From the NCBI GenBank assembly GCA_025462835.1, contig JAOAPH010000102.1, positions 1 to 43,838 on the forward strand: 43,838 nt of DNA. The letters run 5' to 3'. The translations under genes and the position numbers were made by a program. The notes under the pieces are model-generated. The model saw only the letters and a list, made by a program, of their open reading frames with translations. It was not told where the DNA came from and made no database searches. Shown here one piece after another: positions 1-8,358 of the stretch (positions are counted from its first letter, which is position 1; every line of letters begins with the position of its first letter). This DNA is from Candidatus Angelobacter sp. Its GTDB lineage: Bacteria > Acidobacteriota > Terriglobia > Terriglobales > Acidobacteriaceae.

Positions 1-1815
1 GCGCAATCGAGTGCGACGGTGCGGTTGCGGTTGTCAGACGTGGCGCCGTCCACGATGGGCGATCCGTTCAACAGCGACTTCGAGAAGGCATTCAAGTCAC
101 GGAAGAAAGAAGCGGATGATTTCTACGCCACCGTCATCCCGAAAGAACTGAGCGATGATGCGAAGAACGTCATGCGGCAATCGCTGGCGGGGATGCTGTG
201 GTCAAAACAGTTCTATCACTACGAACTGAAACGATGGCTGGATGGCGATCCCGGGCAGCCGCCGCCTCCGCCAGAGCGCAAGCGTGGACGCAATCACGAG
301 TGGACGCACTTGTATAACTCTGACGTCGTCTCCATGCCGGACAAATGGGAGTATCCGTGGTATGCAGCGTGGGACCTGGCGTTTCACTGCATCACACTGG
401 CGCTGGTGGACTCCGACTTCGCAAAAGAGCAACTCATTCTCATGCTGCGCGAATGGTATATGCATCCTAACGGTCAGTTGCCGGCATATGAGTGGGCGTT
501 TGGCGATGTGAATCCGCCGGTGCATGCGTGGGCGGCGTGGCGCGTTTATAAGATCGAGAAAAAGCGTCGCGGGGTCGGCGACCGCGCATTCCTGGAGCGC
601 GTCTTTCACAAACTGATGCTCAACTTCACCTGGTGGGTGAACCGGAAAGACGCCGAAGGCAACAACATCTTCCAGGGCGGCTTCCTGGGACTGGACAATA
701 TCGGCGTCTTCGACCGCAGCGCTCCGCTACCGACCGGAGGATTCATTGAGCAATCGGACGGCACCAGTTGGATGGCGATGTACACGCTGAACCTGCTGGC
801 AATCGCGCTGGAACTCGCGGCTGAAAATCCCGCGTATGAAGATGTCGCCAGCAAATTCTGGGAGCACTTCCTTTATATAGCGTATGCGATGAACCATCGC
901 GGACACGGCGACGGCAATGAAGAAGATGGCGTCGGCATGTGGGACGAGACGGACGGATTCTTCTACGACGTCTTGCACACGCCAGAGACCGGTCATCAGC
1001 CGATGCGGGTACGGTCGATGGTGGGGCTCATCCCATTGTTCGCAGTCGAGACGCTTGAGCCGGAATTGCTGGAGCGGCTGCCCGGATTCAAGCGTCGACT
1101 GGAATGGTTCGTGCAGAACCGTCCGGAACTGACGTCGGGGATCGCGTCGATGCACAAGCGCGGACAGGGCGAGCGACGATTGCTGTCGATCGTGGATGCG
1201 GCCAAGCTGCGGCGAATCATGCAGATCATGCTGGACGAAAAGGAATTTTTCTCCCCTTACGGAATCCGCGCGCTGTCGCGTGTGCATAAGGACCATCCAT
1301 TCACGCTGAAGCTGGCAGGCGCCGAGCACAGCGTGGATTACGAGCCGGGAGAATCGACATCAGGATTGTTCGGCGGAAATTCCAACTGGCGCGGGCCAAT
1401 ATGGTTTCCAGTGAACTTCTTGCTCATCGAGTCATTGCAGAAGTTTGATTTTTATCTTGGCGATGATTTCAAGGTGGAGTGTCCGGTGGGTTCGGGGAAG
1501 ATGCTGACGCTGCATGAAGTGGCGGCGAAGATATCGCGCAGGCTGTCGCGAATATTCCTGCGTGGCTGGGACGGCACGCGCCCGGTGAACGGAACCAATG
1601 AGATATTCCAAAATGATCCGCACTGGCGCGACCTGATCCAGTTCTACGAATATTTCAATGGCGACGTTGGCTCGGGAGTGGGCGCAAACCATCAAACGGG
1701 ATGGACCGGATTGGTAGCAAAGTTGCTTCAGCAATCGGGTGATCCGCAAAAACACGAGGATGCGGAAGAACTCGAACGTCACACCCGGCGCAAAACGGTG
1801 GGAAGGACGACATAG
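1..1815 (+). CDS. GH63-like glucosidase (5' truncated by window edge)
   Basis: The reading frame is open from the first base, so the true start lies upstream; the GTG at 19 is only the first start-like codon in the window. About 600 residues are visible. The sequence resembles the (alpha/alpha)6-barrel domain of MGH1/GH63-type glucosidases: many Trp/Asp motifs, a [12 protein letters not shown] block near residue 455, an [13 protein letters not shown] block and an HQTGWTG block near the C terminus. Such enzymes hydrolyse alpha-glucosidic or mannosyl-glycerate-type bonds; the substrate cannot be read from sequence. The visible part shows no signal peptide. The stop codon directly abuts the ATG of the SDR gene, so the two are very likely co-transcribed, perhaps for sugar release and oxidation (inference). 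Confidence 0.85.
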   Translation, partial: AQSSATVRLRLSDVAPSTMGDPFNSDFEKAFKSRKKEADDFYATVIPKELSDDAKNVMRQSLAGMLWSKQFYHYELKRWLDGDPGQPPPPPERKRGRNHEWTHLYNSDVVSMPDKWEYPWYAAWDLAFHCITLALVDSDFAKEQLILMLREWYMHPNGQLPAYEWAFGDVNPPVHAWAAWRVYKIEKKRRGVGDRAFLERVFHKLMLNFTWWVNRKDAEGNNIFQGGFLGLDNIGVFDRSAPLPTGGFIEQSDGTSWMAMYTLNLLAIALELAAENPAYEDVASKFWEHFLYIAYAMNHRGHGDGNEEDGVGMWDETDGFFYDVLHTPETGHQPMRVRSMVGLIPLFAVETLEPELLERLPGFKRRLEWFVQNRPELTSGIASMHKRGQGERRLLSIVDAAKLRRIMQIMLDEKEFFSPYGIRALSRVHKDHPFTLKLAGAEHSVDYEPGESTSGLFGGNSNWRGPIWFPVNFLLIESLQKFDFYLGDDFKVECPVGSGKMLTLHEVAAKISRRLSRIFLRGWDGTRPVNGTNEIFQNDPHWRDLIQFYEYFNGDVGSGVGANHQTGWTGLVAKLLQQSGDPQKHEDAEELERHTRRKTVGRTT

Positions 1816-2637
1816 ATGCCAACCAATGGAAACGTAAACAGATTGCAGGGACAGGTTGCCATCGTCACCGGCTCGAGTTCGGGAATCGGAAAAGCTGTGG
1901 CGCAGGCGATGGCTGCGGAAGGTGCGAGCGTCGTGGTGAACCATTCTGGCCGGAGCGCAGAGGCGGCGGAGCAAGTTGTCGCGTCGATCAAGGCGGCTGG
2001 TGGAAATGCCATAGTCATTCCGGCCGACGTCAGCAATGAAGATGAAGTTAAAAAAATATTCGCTGAGACGATCAAGAGCTACGGGACAGTCGACATCCTG
2101 GTCAATAACGCCGGATTGCAAAAGGATGCCGCATTCGTCGATATGACGCTCGAGCAATGGAAGACCGTCCTGGACATAAACCTCACCGGGCAATTCCTTT
2201 GCGCCCGCGAAGCCGCGCGCGAGTTCTTGCGCCGCGGAATCGTGCCCGCGAAATCGAAAGCGGCGGGCAAGATCATCTGTATGAGTTCCGTGCATGAAGT
2301 GATCCCATGGGCGGGACACTGCAACTATGCCGCGTCCAAGGGTGGAGTGATGTTGCTGATGAAGAGCATGGCGCAGGAACTGGCTCCGCACAAGATCCGC
2401 GTCAACAGCATTGGGCCGGGCGCGATCAAGACTCCGATCAATAGGTCGGCATGGGAGACGCCTGAGGCAGAAAGAAAATTACTGACGTTGATCCCATATG
2501 GTCGCGTGGGTGAACCTAGCGATATCGGACTGGCAGCGGTGTGGCTGGCTTCGGACGAATCAGATTACGTGACAGGAACCACCTTATTCGTTGATGGCGG
2601 CATGACGCTTTATCCGGGATTTGCGACTGGGGGGTAG
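1816..2637 (+). CDS. SDR-family oxidoreductase (glucose 1-dehydrogenase-like)
   Basis: A 273-residue classical short-chain dehydrogenase/reductase. The N-terminal Rossmann motif TGSSSGIG (residues 18-25) binds NAD(P)H, NNAG follows near residue 95, and catalytic Ser and YAASK (Tyr/Lys) are present, with the usual PG(A)I segment after them. The C-terminal DGGMTLYPGF tail is typical of the glucose 1-dehydrogenase subgroup. The ATG begins on the base after the upstream TAG, implying translational coupling to the glucosidase. The substrate is likely a sugar or polyol because of this partner, but SDR specificity cannot be read from motifs. It converges on the kinase gene with only a few bases between stops and no clear terminator. 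Confidence 0.92.
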   Translation: MPTNGNVNRLQGQVAIVTGSSSGIGKAVAQAMAAEGASVVVNHSGRSAEAAEQVVASIKAAGGNAIVIPADVSNEDEVKKIFAETIKSYGTVDILVNNAGLQKDAAFVDMTLEQWKTVLDINLTGQFLCAREAAREFLRRGIVPAKSKAAGKIICMSSVHEVIPWAGHCNYAASKGGVMLLMKSMAQELAPHKIRVNSIGPGAIKTPINRSAWETPEAERKLLTLIPYGRVGEPSDIGLAAVWLASDESDYVTGTTLFVDGGMTLYPGFATGG

Positions 2638-2644
2638 GCCCTAC

Positions 2645-5320
2645 TTAATTTGGTAGCGGCACGCGAAATAAATTGGCCAGTGCAGACTGACGGGAAAAGA
2701 AGTATTGGGAAGAAGCAGACGAAGGAAAAACGTTTTTCTCGGGGACCATTCTCGCACCTTGAAACGCAGCGAATTGTTTTTCTGTTTTAAGACGACTGTA
2801 AAGCATAAAGTTGGTGGGAAGAAAAGGAAGCACTGCAGTCTTCTTGGATTGCAGTCCATAGTACTGCAGGGAAACATACAACAATTTCCCATCCAAGCTC
2901 CAACTAACCAATGGGGCTTGCTGCCGGCCTGGCCCAAAGCCAGGAACACAACTGTCACAAAGCAGCACGGGATCACCAATACTTTGGAGCGGGACAATTT
3001 TTACCAGGATCGCATCCTTGCCAGGAACCTGAGACGCTATAACCGCTGCCCAATGTCCGTCTGGTGATACGCTGATTAAATAAGTTACCGGAGTCTCATT
3101 CAATCGTTTTAGACCGCTGCCATCTTCATTGATGCGATAAAGATATTTCTCTTCACCTTGCCCCAGGAACAATATTTGCTGATCGTCCACGAAGAACGCG
3201 CGGTATTCTCCTTCGTTGGTAAGCTGACGTGGAGGCGTGCGACGGTCCAAATCTGTGATCCAGATGCCGGACTTTTTTTCTCCTTCTGCAGCAGCAAACA
3301 AAAGGCGTTTGCCATCTTTTGAAATATCGTAATGAGAGATCACAAAGCCAGGAAGTATCCGCTCTTGTTTTCCGGTTGTAAGCTCGATTGTCCAAAGCTC
3401 GGCGCTGACATACGAACGTGAAGCTCCGCTTCGTTGCAAATAGAAAATCTTTTCGCCGCCAGGCGCAAGCCTCGGCAAGATAGCGAAACCTTGAGATGTA
3501 AGCTGGCGATCACCGGCAGCATCGTGAACCCATATCGAACTCTGGCTCACGCCCGCAGAAGTGATAAGTGATTTGCCGTCAGGACTAACTGCTGTTCCCT
3601 CTTGCTCATTGCTGCCAAAAGTGAGCTGCTCCGGAGTTCCATCCGGAAATCTTTGGCGCCAAACATGAAAAGTGCCACCTGAGTTTGAACTGAAATACAT
3701 CCAATTCCCATCCGGTGACCAGCCAACAGTCGTGCATTGCGCGTCGAGTGGGCCAACCTGGCGCCCGCTTGAGGAACCATCGAATGGAACAAGACGGCAT
3801 GGCAACCAGCCACTGCCATCCATTTCAACGATCAACACCCATTTTCGGTCGGGCGAAATAGCGGACCGGTGTGCCATGCTGCCTTCCCCAGTGGGCATGT
3901 ACACTCGACGTTCACCTACCCTGTTTTGAGTGGCCGTCACAATTCCCATGTGAACGCCCTGCTGTATCTCAGAAAATAGAAGTTGCTTACCATCGATCCA
4001 TGTGAGACCTGAAGCGTTGGGCAAAAAGCGGCTTGGCTCGCCACCCAAAAACGGAACTTGCCAGCTATCCCACACAAATTTTCTGTCGATTGTCGTGTAA
4101 ATAATCTTGCTTCCGTCAGGTGAAAAGGCGGGAGTATGTTTATTAAGATTGTCCCGAGTAAGTTGAACGGCGTCGCCATCGGGCAACAACTTCACGTAGA
4201 TTTGACCGGGAATAGTCGACCCCCCGAACGCGCCGCCGCGCACAAAAGCCAACAATCGGCCATCCGGCGATATTGCCGGTGCAATAGCCGAATCGTTGAA
4301 ATCAGTAAGCTGCTCGTACTTGGTTGTTGGATTGACTGCACTCTTGGGCTTATGGCTCACAAGAAAAAAGGCTGCTACGCTGAAAAGTGCGAGCGCCCCA
4401 ATCGCTGCCGCTCCGTACTTTTTGAGGTTAATTTTCCCTCGCGCATTCAGATCGGCGCCGGAGTCGATCTTTGAACGTAACCTTCGCAGGTCCGTGGCAA
4501 ATTCTGACATTGCCTGATAGCGGGCCTCGGGCTTCTTTGCCATTGCCCGCTCCAAAACCCATTGCAGTTCCTGGGGCAAATCGAGCCGCAATGACGTTGC
4601 CGGCGCGGGATTTTTGTTGATCACCTCATTGAGGATCTGCACTACTGAATCACCGTCAAACGGTTTTACTCCGGTGCTCGCTTCGTATAACACCACCCCA
4701 AGAGAAAATATGTCAGTACGTGCATCCACAGAACCTCCGGCGGCTTGCTCTGGTGACATGTACGCTGGAGTTCCCAAAACCGAATTCTCGCCGGAGAGTT
4801 GCCTGGCAGTGCTTATCTGTGAAATGTTCTCACCCTCACGAAGCACTTGCTTCGCGAGTCCAAAGTCCAGCACTTTAGCGTAGCCTTGTTCATTCACTAG
4901 AATGTTGGAAGGCTTGATATCGCGGTGGATAACCCTGGAAGCATGCGCAACAGCCAGGGCGTCCGCAATTTGCATAAGAACTTCTAGTATTTTGCTTAGA
5001 CCTGGTCGCTGGACTTTCTTCCATTGGTCAAGAGTTGTCCCGTTCACCAGCTCCATGGCGATGCAGAGCATGCCGTCTACTTCCACAACGGAATATATGG
5101 AAATGATATGAGGATGGTTCAGGCTACTGGCAAGCTTTGCCTCTCGTTGAAATCTGGCAATTGCCTCAGCATCTCCGATCAATTCCTTGCGGAGGACTTT
5201 AAGCGCGATCACCCGGTCTAACTGAGAATCGTATGCGCGATACACCTCGCCCATGCCACCGGACTGTAGCGGTTCAAGGACTTCGTAATGCCCCAACTTG
5301 GTATTCGCGGCAATCCTCAT
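2645..5320 (-). CDS. Membrane Ser/Thr protein kinase with PD40/TolB-like propeller
   Basis: An 891-residue PknB-type kinase. From the chosen start: glycine loop (SGGMGEVY, 20-27), the lysine of ALKVL (K41), the catalytic loop HRDIKPSN (132-139), DFG (152-154) and SPEQ in place of APE. A single membrane segment at about 302-321 follows. The remaining ~560 residues are repeated SPDG-type strands (ISPDGR, FSPDGS, VSPDGK) of a WD40/PD40 beta-propeller, probably extracytoplasmic. This kinase-TM-propeller layout is common in Acidobacteriota, where the propeller is thought to sense a ligand. The frame is open upstream to 5530, but that stretch crosses a dispersed repeat and the divergent small gene. 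MRIAANTKLGHYEV matches family N termini, so the start is set at 5320 (5341 is an alternative). No convincing SD. Confidence 0.93.
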   Translation of the reverse strand: MRIAANTKLGHYEVLEPLQSGGMGEVYRAYDSQLDRVIALKVLRKELIGDAEAIARFQREAKLASSLNHPHIISIYSVVEVDGMLCIAMELVNGTTLDQWKKVQRPGLSKILEVLMQIADALAVAHASRVIHRDIKPSNILVNEQGYAKVLDFGLAKQVLREGENISQISTARQLSGENSVLGTPAYMSPEQAAGGSVDARTDIFSLGVVLYEASTGVKPFDGDSVVQILNEVINKNPAPATSLRLDLPQELQWVLERAMAKKPEARYQAMSEFATDLRRLRSKIDSGADLNARGKINLKKYGAAAIGALALFSVAAFFLVSHKPKSAVNPTTKYEQLTDFNDSAIAPAISPDGRLLAFVRGGAFGGSTIPGQIYVKLLPDGDAVQLTRDNLNKHTPAFSPDGSKIIYTTIDRKFVWDSWQVPFLGGEPSRFLPNASGLTWIDGKQLLFSEIQQGVHMGIVTATQNRVGERRVYMPTGEGSMAHRSAISPDRKWVLIVEMDGSGWLPCRLVPFDGSSSGRQVGPLDAQCTTVGWSPDGNWMYFSSNSGGTFHVWRQRFPDGTPEQLTFGSNEQEGTAVSPDGKSLITSAGVSQSSIWVHDAAGDRQLTSQGFAILPRLAPGGEKIFYLQRSGASRSYVSAELWTIELTTGKQERILPGFVISHYDISKDGKRLLFAAAEGEKKSGIWITDLDRRTPPRQLTNEGEYRAFFVDDQQILFLGQGEEKYLYRINEDGSGLKRLNETPVTYLISVSPDGHWAAVIASQVPGKDAILVKIVPLQSIGDPVLLCDSCVPGFGPGRQQAPLVSWSLDGKLLYVSLQYYGLQSKKTAVLPFLPTNFMLYSRLKTEKQFAAFQGARMVPEKNVFPSSASSQYFFSRQSALANLFRVPLPN

Positions 5321-5424
5321 GTTGCTGAAGTATAGAGTCATGTTCTGAAAATGCAAGCAGATGTGGGGCGTGGGAATCTTTCGAATGAAATGTTTGCGAT
5401 AAGGGTCTTGAATGCGAGGATGAT

Positions 5425-5458
5425 TTTCAACCACAGAGAGCACAGAGGCGCAAAGAGT
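5425..5458. repeat. Dispersed 'ACCACAGAG-CACAGAG' repeat
   Basis: A short A/G/C-only repeat containing AACCACAGAGAGCACAGAGG followed by cgcaaagag. A related copy in the opposite orientation lies at 28588-28629. This purine-rich tract is a familiar dispersed intergenic sequence in many environmental bacterial genomes (recollection, not searched). It sits between the divergent kinase and small membrane protein genes. Confidence 0.5.
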
Positions 5459-5463
5459 AATTG

Positions 5464-5679
5464 ATGAGTGGAAAAATCCTTGTAGCGATCGGGATTGTGT
5501 GGCTGGCAGCGGTTGTGCTGCTCTTTGCATGTATGCTGCTGCTCAGTAAGTGGTTCGGTGGAATCGGGATCGATATCTCCTTGCCGATGTCCGCAATGAA
5601 AGTGGTGCTTCCTATGGTGCTATTTGGATGGATACCAGTTCTTGCGATCGGGATCTATCGGATGAAGCGTCTGCGATAG
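5464..5679 (+). CDS. Small two-TM membrane protein, unknown function
   Basis: A 71-residue ORF starting at ATG 5464; a TTG directly before it is a less likely start. Two hydrophobic helices are visible: residues ~5-28 (VAIGIVWLAAVVLLFACMLL) and ~44-64 (VVLPMVLFGWIPVLAIGIY), ending with basic RMKRLR, which suggests a cytoplasmic C terminus. I recognise no family. It lies between the kinase and the secreted DinB gene, with its own-strand neighbour starting 67 bp downstream behind a separate promoter. The near-perfect TM pattern supports a real gene; the weak SD (GAG in the repeat just upstream) lowers certainty. Confidence 0.55.
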   Translation: MSGKILVAIGIVWLAAVVLLFACMLLLSKWFGGIGIDISLPMSAMKVVLPMVLFGWIPVLAIGIYRMKRLR

Positions 5680-5684
5680 GTGTC

Positions 5685-5715
5685 TTGAACCCTTACAGGA
5701 ACACCCTGCTATACT
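5685..5715 (+). promoter_or_regulatory. Candidate promoter of the DinB gene
   Basis: An extended -10, TGC-TATACT (5707-5715), has TTGAAC (5685-5690) 19 bp upstream. The predicted start of transcription leaves a ~25-nt leader containing the SD AGAGGAG before ATG 5747. Confidence 0.45.
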
Positions 5716-5746
5716 TCCCGCCTGCAAGAATTAGAGGAGAACAATA

Positions 5747-6388
5747 ATGAAAAGAGTATTTCTATGCTGTGCAGCCATAGCATTGGCTTCCACCACTTGC
5801 CTGGCGCAAGCGGCACCGGCAAAGGCAAGTGCGGCGCCAGCTCCCGCTGTGGCAGCGACACCAGCAGCGGCCGCCCCTGAAGCACCGAAGAGTGGATTCC
5901 GCGCGGACATTCTGAAGTCCCTGGATGATCTGGAAAAGAAATCCGTGAGCCTTGCAGAAGCGGTTCCGGAAGAAAAATATACGTGGCGTCCTGGCGAGGG
6001 CGTGCGTTCTATCGGCGAAGTGTATATGCATATGGCCTCGGGAAATTACGCATACGCAAATGCGGCAGGCAACAAGGCACCGGCGGACCTGGATGTGCGC
6101 GGCTTTGAAAAGCTCGCGACTGACAAGGCGAAGACGGTGGCCACATTGAAGCAGTCGTTCGTACACGTTCGGCAAACGGTTTTGCAAACTTCAGATGCTG
6201 ACTTGGACAAAGCTGTAAAGATGTTTGGCCGCGACAGTACCATACGAAACGTCCTGTTCATCATGCAGGTGCACCAGTCCGAGCATCTGGGACAGTCGAT
6301 TGCTTACGCGCGCAGCGTGGGCGTGGTCCCACCGTGGACTGAGGAACGCCAAGCAGCACAGAAGAAAGCTGCGGCAGAGAAGAAATAA
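5747..6388 (+). CDS. Secreted DinB-superfamily protein
   Basis: A 213-residue protein with a Sec signal peptide (~1-20, ending CLAQA), then a low-complexity Ala/Pro linker to ~residue 47, then a four-helix DinB-like domain. The metal-site pattern of the superfamily is visible: H95 (YMHMAS) and H176/H180 in HQSEHLGQ. DinB/YfiT-like proteins bind divalent metal and include thiol-S-transferases; the role of exported versions is unknown. A strong SD (AGAGGAG) precedes the ATG. It ends at a clear terminator and faces a paralogous secreted DinB gene across that terminator. The C-terminal tail is Lys/Ala rich (QAAQKKAAAEKK). Confidence 0.88.
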   Translation: MKRVFLCCAAIALASTTCLAQAAPAKASAAPAPAVAATPAAAAPEAPKSGFRADILKSLDDLEKKSVSLAEAVPEEKYTWRPGEGVRSIGEVYMHMASGNYAYANAAGNKAPADLDVRGFEKLATDKAKTVATLKQSFVHVRQTVLQTSDADLDKAVKMFGRDSTIRNVLFIMQVHQSEHLGQSIAYARSVGVVPPWTEERQAAQKKAAAEKK

Positions 6389-6403
6389 GTCAGCAGAAAT
6401 GAC

Positions 6404-6434
6404 AAAGCCCATCCGAAATGGATGGGCTTTTTTA
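6404..6434 (+). terminator. Rho-independent terminator
   Basis: An 11-bp perfect stem AAAGCCCATCC / GGATGGGCTTT (6404-6414 / 6420-6430) with a 5-nt loop, followed by T-rich sequence. It ends the plus-strand DinB gene; the flanking A-run upstream means it may also serve the convergent minus-strand gene. Confidence 0.88.
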
Positions 6435-6447
6435 TTTGCGAATCGAG

Positions 6448-7047
6448 TTACTTCGCGGGAGGACGACTGGCGGGAGGAATGATCCCGTTCATGCGCAGGT
6501 ATTCCACTAGCTGACCGTAGTGGTCGAACGTGTGTCCGAAAGCGAGCATGCTGGCTCCGAGCCGGTTCATCTTGTTCGAACCGCCAAACGCGTTATCAAT
6601 GGGCGCCATCAGGTTTGCGTCGTTGGTTGCGGCGGCGGCTTTGTGTAGGTTGGCAAAAGAATCTTTCAAGTAGGCCATAATCTGAGCTTTAGTCTTCACA
6701 GATTCGGGGCCATTCTCGGCTTCGTCGCCGGTAGCCGGCGCCTTCTCACCCAGCATGGCCGCAGCAAGAAGGTTGTTAGTAACGGCAACGTGCTTGACCA
6801 TTGCGCCAAAGGTGCGGACGCCCTTAAATTCTCCGTTCGTGGGAGCGAAGTTGTACTTATCTTCCGGCATGGCTTCGGCAAGCGGGACAAATTCTCCCTC
6901 GACACCACTGAATGAACGGTTCAATACAGTCGACACGGTCGGTGCCGCCGCAGGCTTCGCGGCCGGTTTGGGTTGATTCTGCGCGACGGCAGAGACGGCT
7001 GCAAGCAGCAATGCCGCAGCGATTACGTTTGCATTTCGTGTTTTCAC
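6448..7047 (-). CDS. Secreted DinB-superfamily protein (paralogue)
   Basis: A 199-residue protein starting at GTG 7047, behind a good SD (GAGAGGAAA). A signal peptide (~1-22, ending AVAQ) is followed by a Pro/Ala linker and a DinB-like four-helix domain with H86 (MVKHVA) and H172/H176 (HTFDHYGQ), the expected metal ligands. The phrase AEAMPEDKY/F parallels AEAVPEEKYTW in the convergent protein at 5747-6388, and both end with a VEYLR/AYAR...(V/I)IPP segment, so they are paralogues. It begins 27 bp after the MFS gene and is probably the last gene of the PIG-L / APC / MFS / DinB transcription unit. Biochemical role unknown. Confidence 0.88.
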   Translation of the reverse strand: MKTRNANVIAAALLLAAVSAVAQNQPKPAAKPAAAPTVSTVLNRSFSGVEGEFVPLAEAMPEDKYNFAPTNGEFKGVRTFGAMVKHVAVTNNLLAAAMLGEKAPATGDEAENGPESVKTKAQIMAYLKDSFANLHKAAAATNDANLMAPIDNAFGGSNKMNRLGASMLAFGHTFDHYGQLVEYLRMNGIIPPASRPPAK

Positions 7048-7074
7048 TTTGTTTTCCTCTCGAGTGGATCTTGA

Positions 7075-8340
7075 CTATGCGATTGAAACGGGGCCGGTAC
7101 TTAACCGATGACGTCCAATGGTGGTGAGCCCGAGTACAAGTCCTATTCCCGAAATCCGCAATGCGATTGGCACACTGTATTGCGAGGCGACTGCGCCCCA
7201 GATCGCGCTGCCTGCCGCCATGCCTCCTTGCAAAACCAGCAGGTACATTGAGAGCGATCGCGCGCGCAGCCACACCGGCGACATCTGCTGCGCGGAGATA
7301 TTCAAGCTGGCCAGCATGATAATCCAGCTCATGCCCGCAACCAGCAATATTACGCAGAGTTGCGTCACGTTCGCGCCGGACGCGAATGCGACGATAGCGG
7401 CGGCGAACAGCACAGTCGCGCCGCAGACCAATGAGTTGATGTTGATGCGCCGTCGCAAGGGTTGAAGGATGGCGGCGCCTGCGAGAGCGCCTGTCCCAAA
7501 ACTCGCGAGCAGAATTCCGTAAGCGACAGGACCGTGCGGGCTGGCGACGAGCGGCAATAGCGCCCAAAAGGAGCTGGCGAATAGGCTGAAGAGCCCTGTC
7601 CTCACCAGCACCGATTGCACAGGCTTGGTCTCATTCACGTGCGCCATGCCGGCCTTGATGTACTCGAGTATCCGCGCGGCGGGGATGTGTTCGGCATGCG
7701 GTCGGCTCTTCCAGGTGTAGAGGAAGATGATCACGCCAAGAAAAGAGGCCGCGTTGATAAGAAATGCCGGACCCGATCCGGCGACCGCGATCACAATCCC
7801 ACCCAGCGCCGGACCAATCGCGCGTGCGACGTTGAATCCTGCGGAATTCAATGCGACAGCCGAGGCGAAGCGCTGCGGAGAGATGACATCGGGCGTTATC
7901 GCCTGCCACGCAGGATCATTCATCACCGCGCCGAAGCCGAGGATGAAGGTGAAGAGCAACAGCAATAGCGGATTTACGAGGTGCGAAATCGTGAGCACGC
8001 CGAGCATCGCGGCTGCGCCCATCATCCACACCTGCGAGGCGATGAGGAGCTTGCGGCGGTCAACCATGTCGGCGAGCGCGCCCGCGGGCAAGACGACCAG
8101 GAAGACTGGAAGACTCATCGCGGCTTGCACCAGGCCAATCATCATCGGTGACGACGTAAGCGAAGTCATCAACCATCCCGTGCCGATGTTCTGCATCCAA
8201 GTGCCACTGTAGGAAATGACGGAAGCCAACCAGAGATTTCGGAAGAGAGGCTCGCGGAATGGACTCCAAGCCGACGCCAGCCTCGGTTGGGGCTGCGGCG
8301 CTGCTGCCAGTACTCCTAACGAACTTTCTGATTCGGCCAT
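7075..8340 (-). CDS. MFS transporter (enterobactin-exporter-like group)
   Basis: A 421-residue integral membrane protein with about 12 hydrophobic helices. It starts RNLWLASVISYSGTWMQNIGTGWLM, a signature of the MFS_3 group (enterobactin exporter and similar drug/metabolite exporters), and carries the cytoplasmic loop motif GALADMVDRRKLL between TM2 and TM3. Substrate unknown. It begins 18 bp after the APC permease stop, and the secreted DinB gene follows 27 bp later, so co-transcription of all four genes from 12.56 kb is likely. The final residues (IGRHRLSTGPVSIA) are polar and cytoplasmic. Confidence 0.9.
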   Translation of the reverse strand: MAESESSLGVLAAAPQPQPRLASAWSPFREPLFRNLWLASVISYSGTWMQNIGTGWLMTSLTSSPMMIGLVQAAMSLPVFLVVLPAGALADMVDRRKLLIASQVWMMGAAAMLGVLTISHLVNPLLLLLFTFILGFGAVMNDPAWQAITPDVISPQRFASAVALNSAGFNVARAIGPALGGIVIAVAGSGPAFLINAASFLGVIIFLYTWKSRPHAEHIPAARILEYIKAGMAHVNETKPVQSVLVRTGLFSLFASSFWALLPLVASPHGPVAYGILLASFGTGALAGAAILQPLRRRININSLVCGATVLFAAAIVAFASGANVTQLCVILLVAGMSWIIMLASLNISAQQMSPVWLRARSLSMYLLVLQGGMAAGSAIWGAVASQYSVPIALRISGIGLVLGLTTIGRHRLSTGPVSIA

Positions 8341-8358
8341 GATTCGCCTTGGAATTTC

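Noticed and set aside
1432-2391. 319-codon minus-strand open frame
   Set aside because: Antisense to the glucosidase end and the SDR gene; composition is typical of a shadow frame and no start signal is seen.
5321-5530. N-terminal extension of the Ser/Thr kinase
   Set aside because: The extension runs through a dispersed repeat and antisense to the small membrane gene, and does not resemble kinase N termini.
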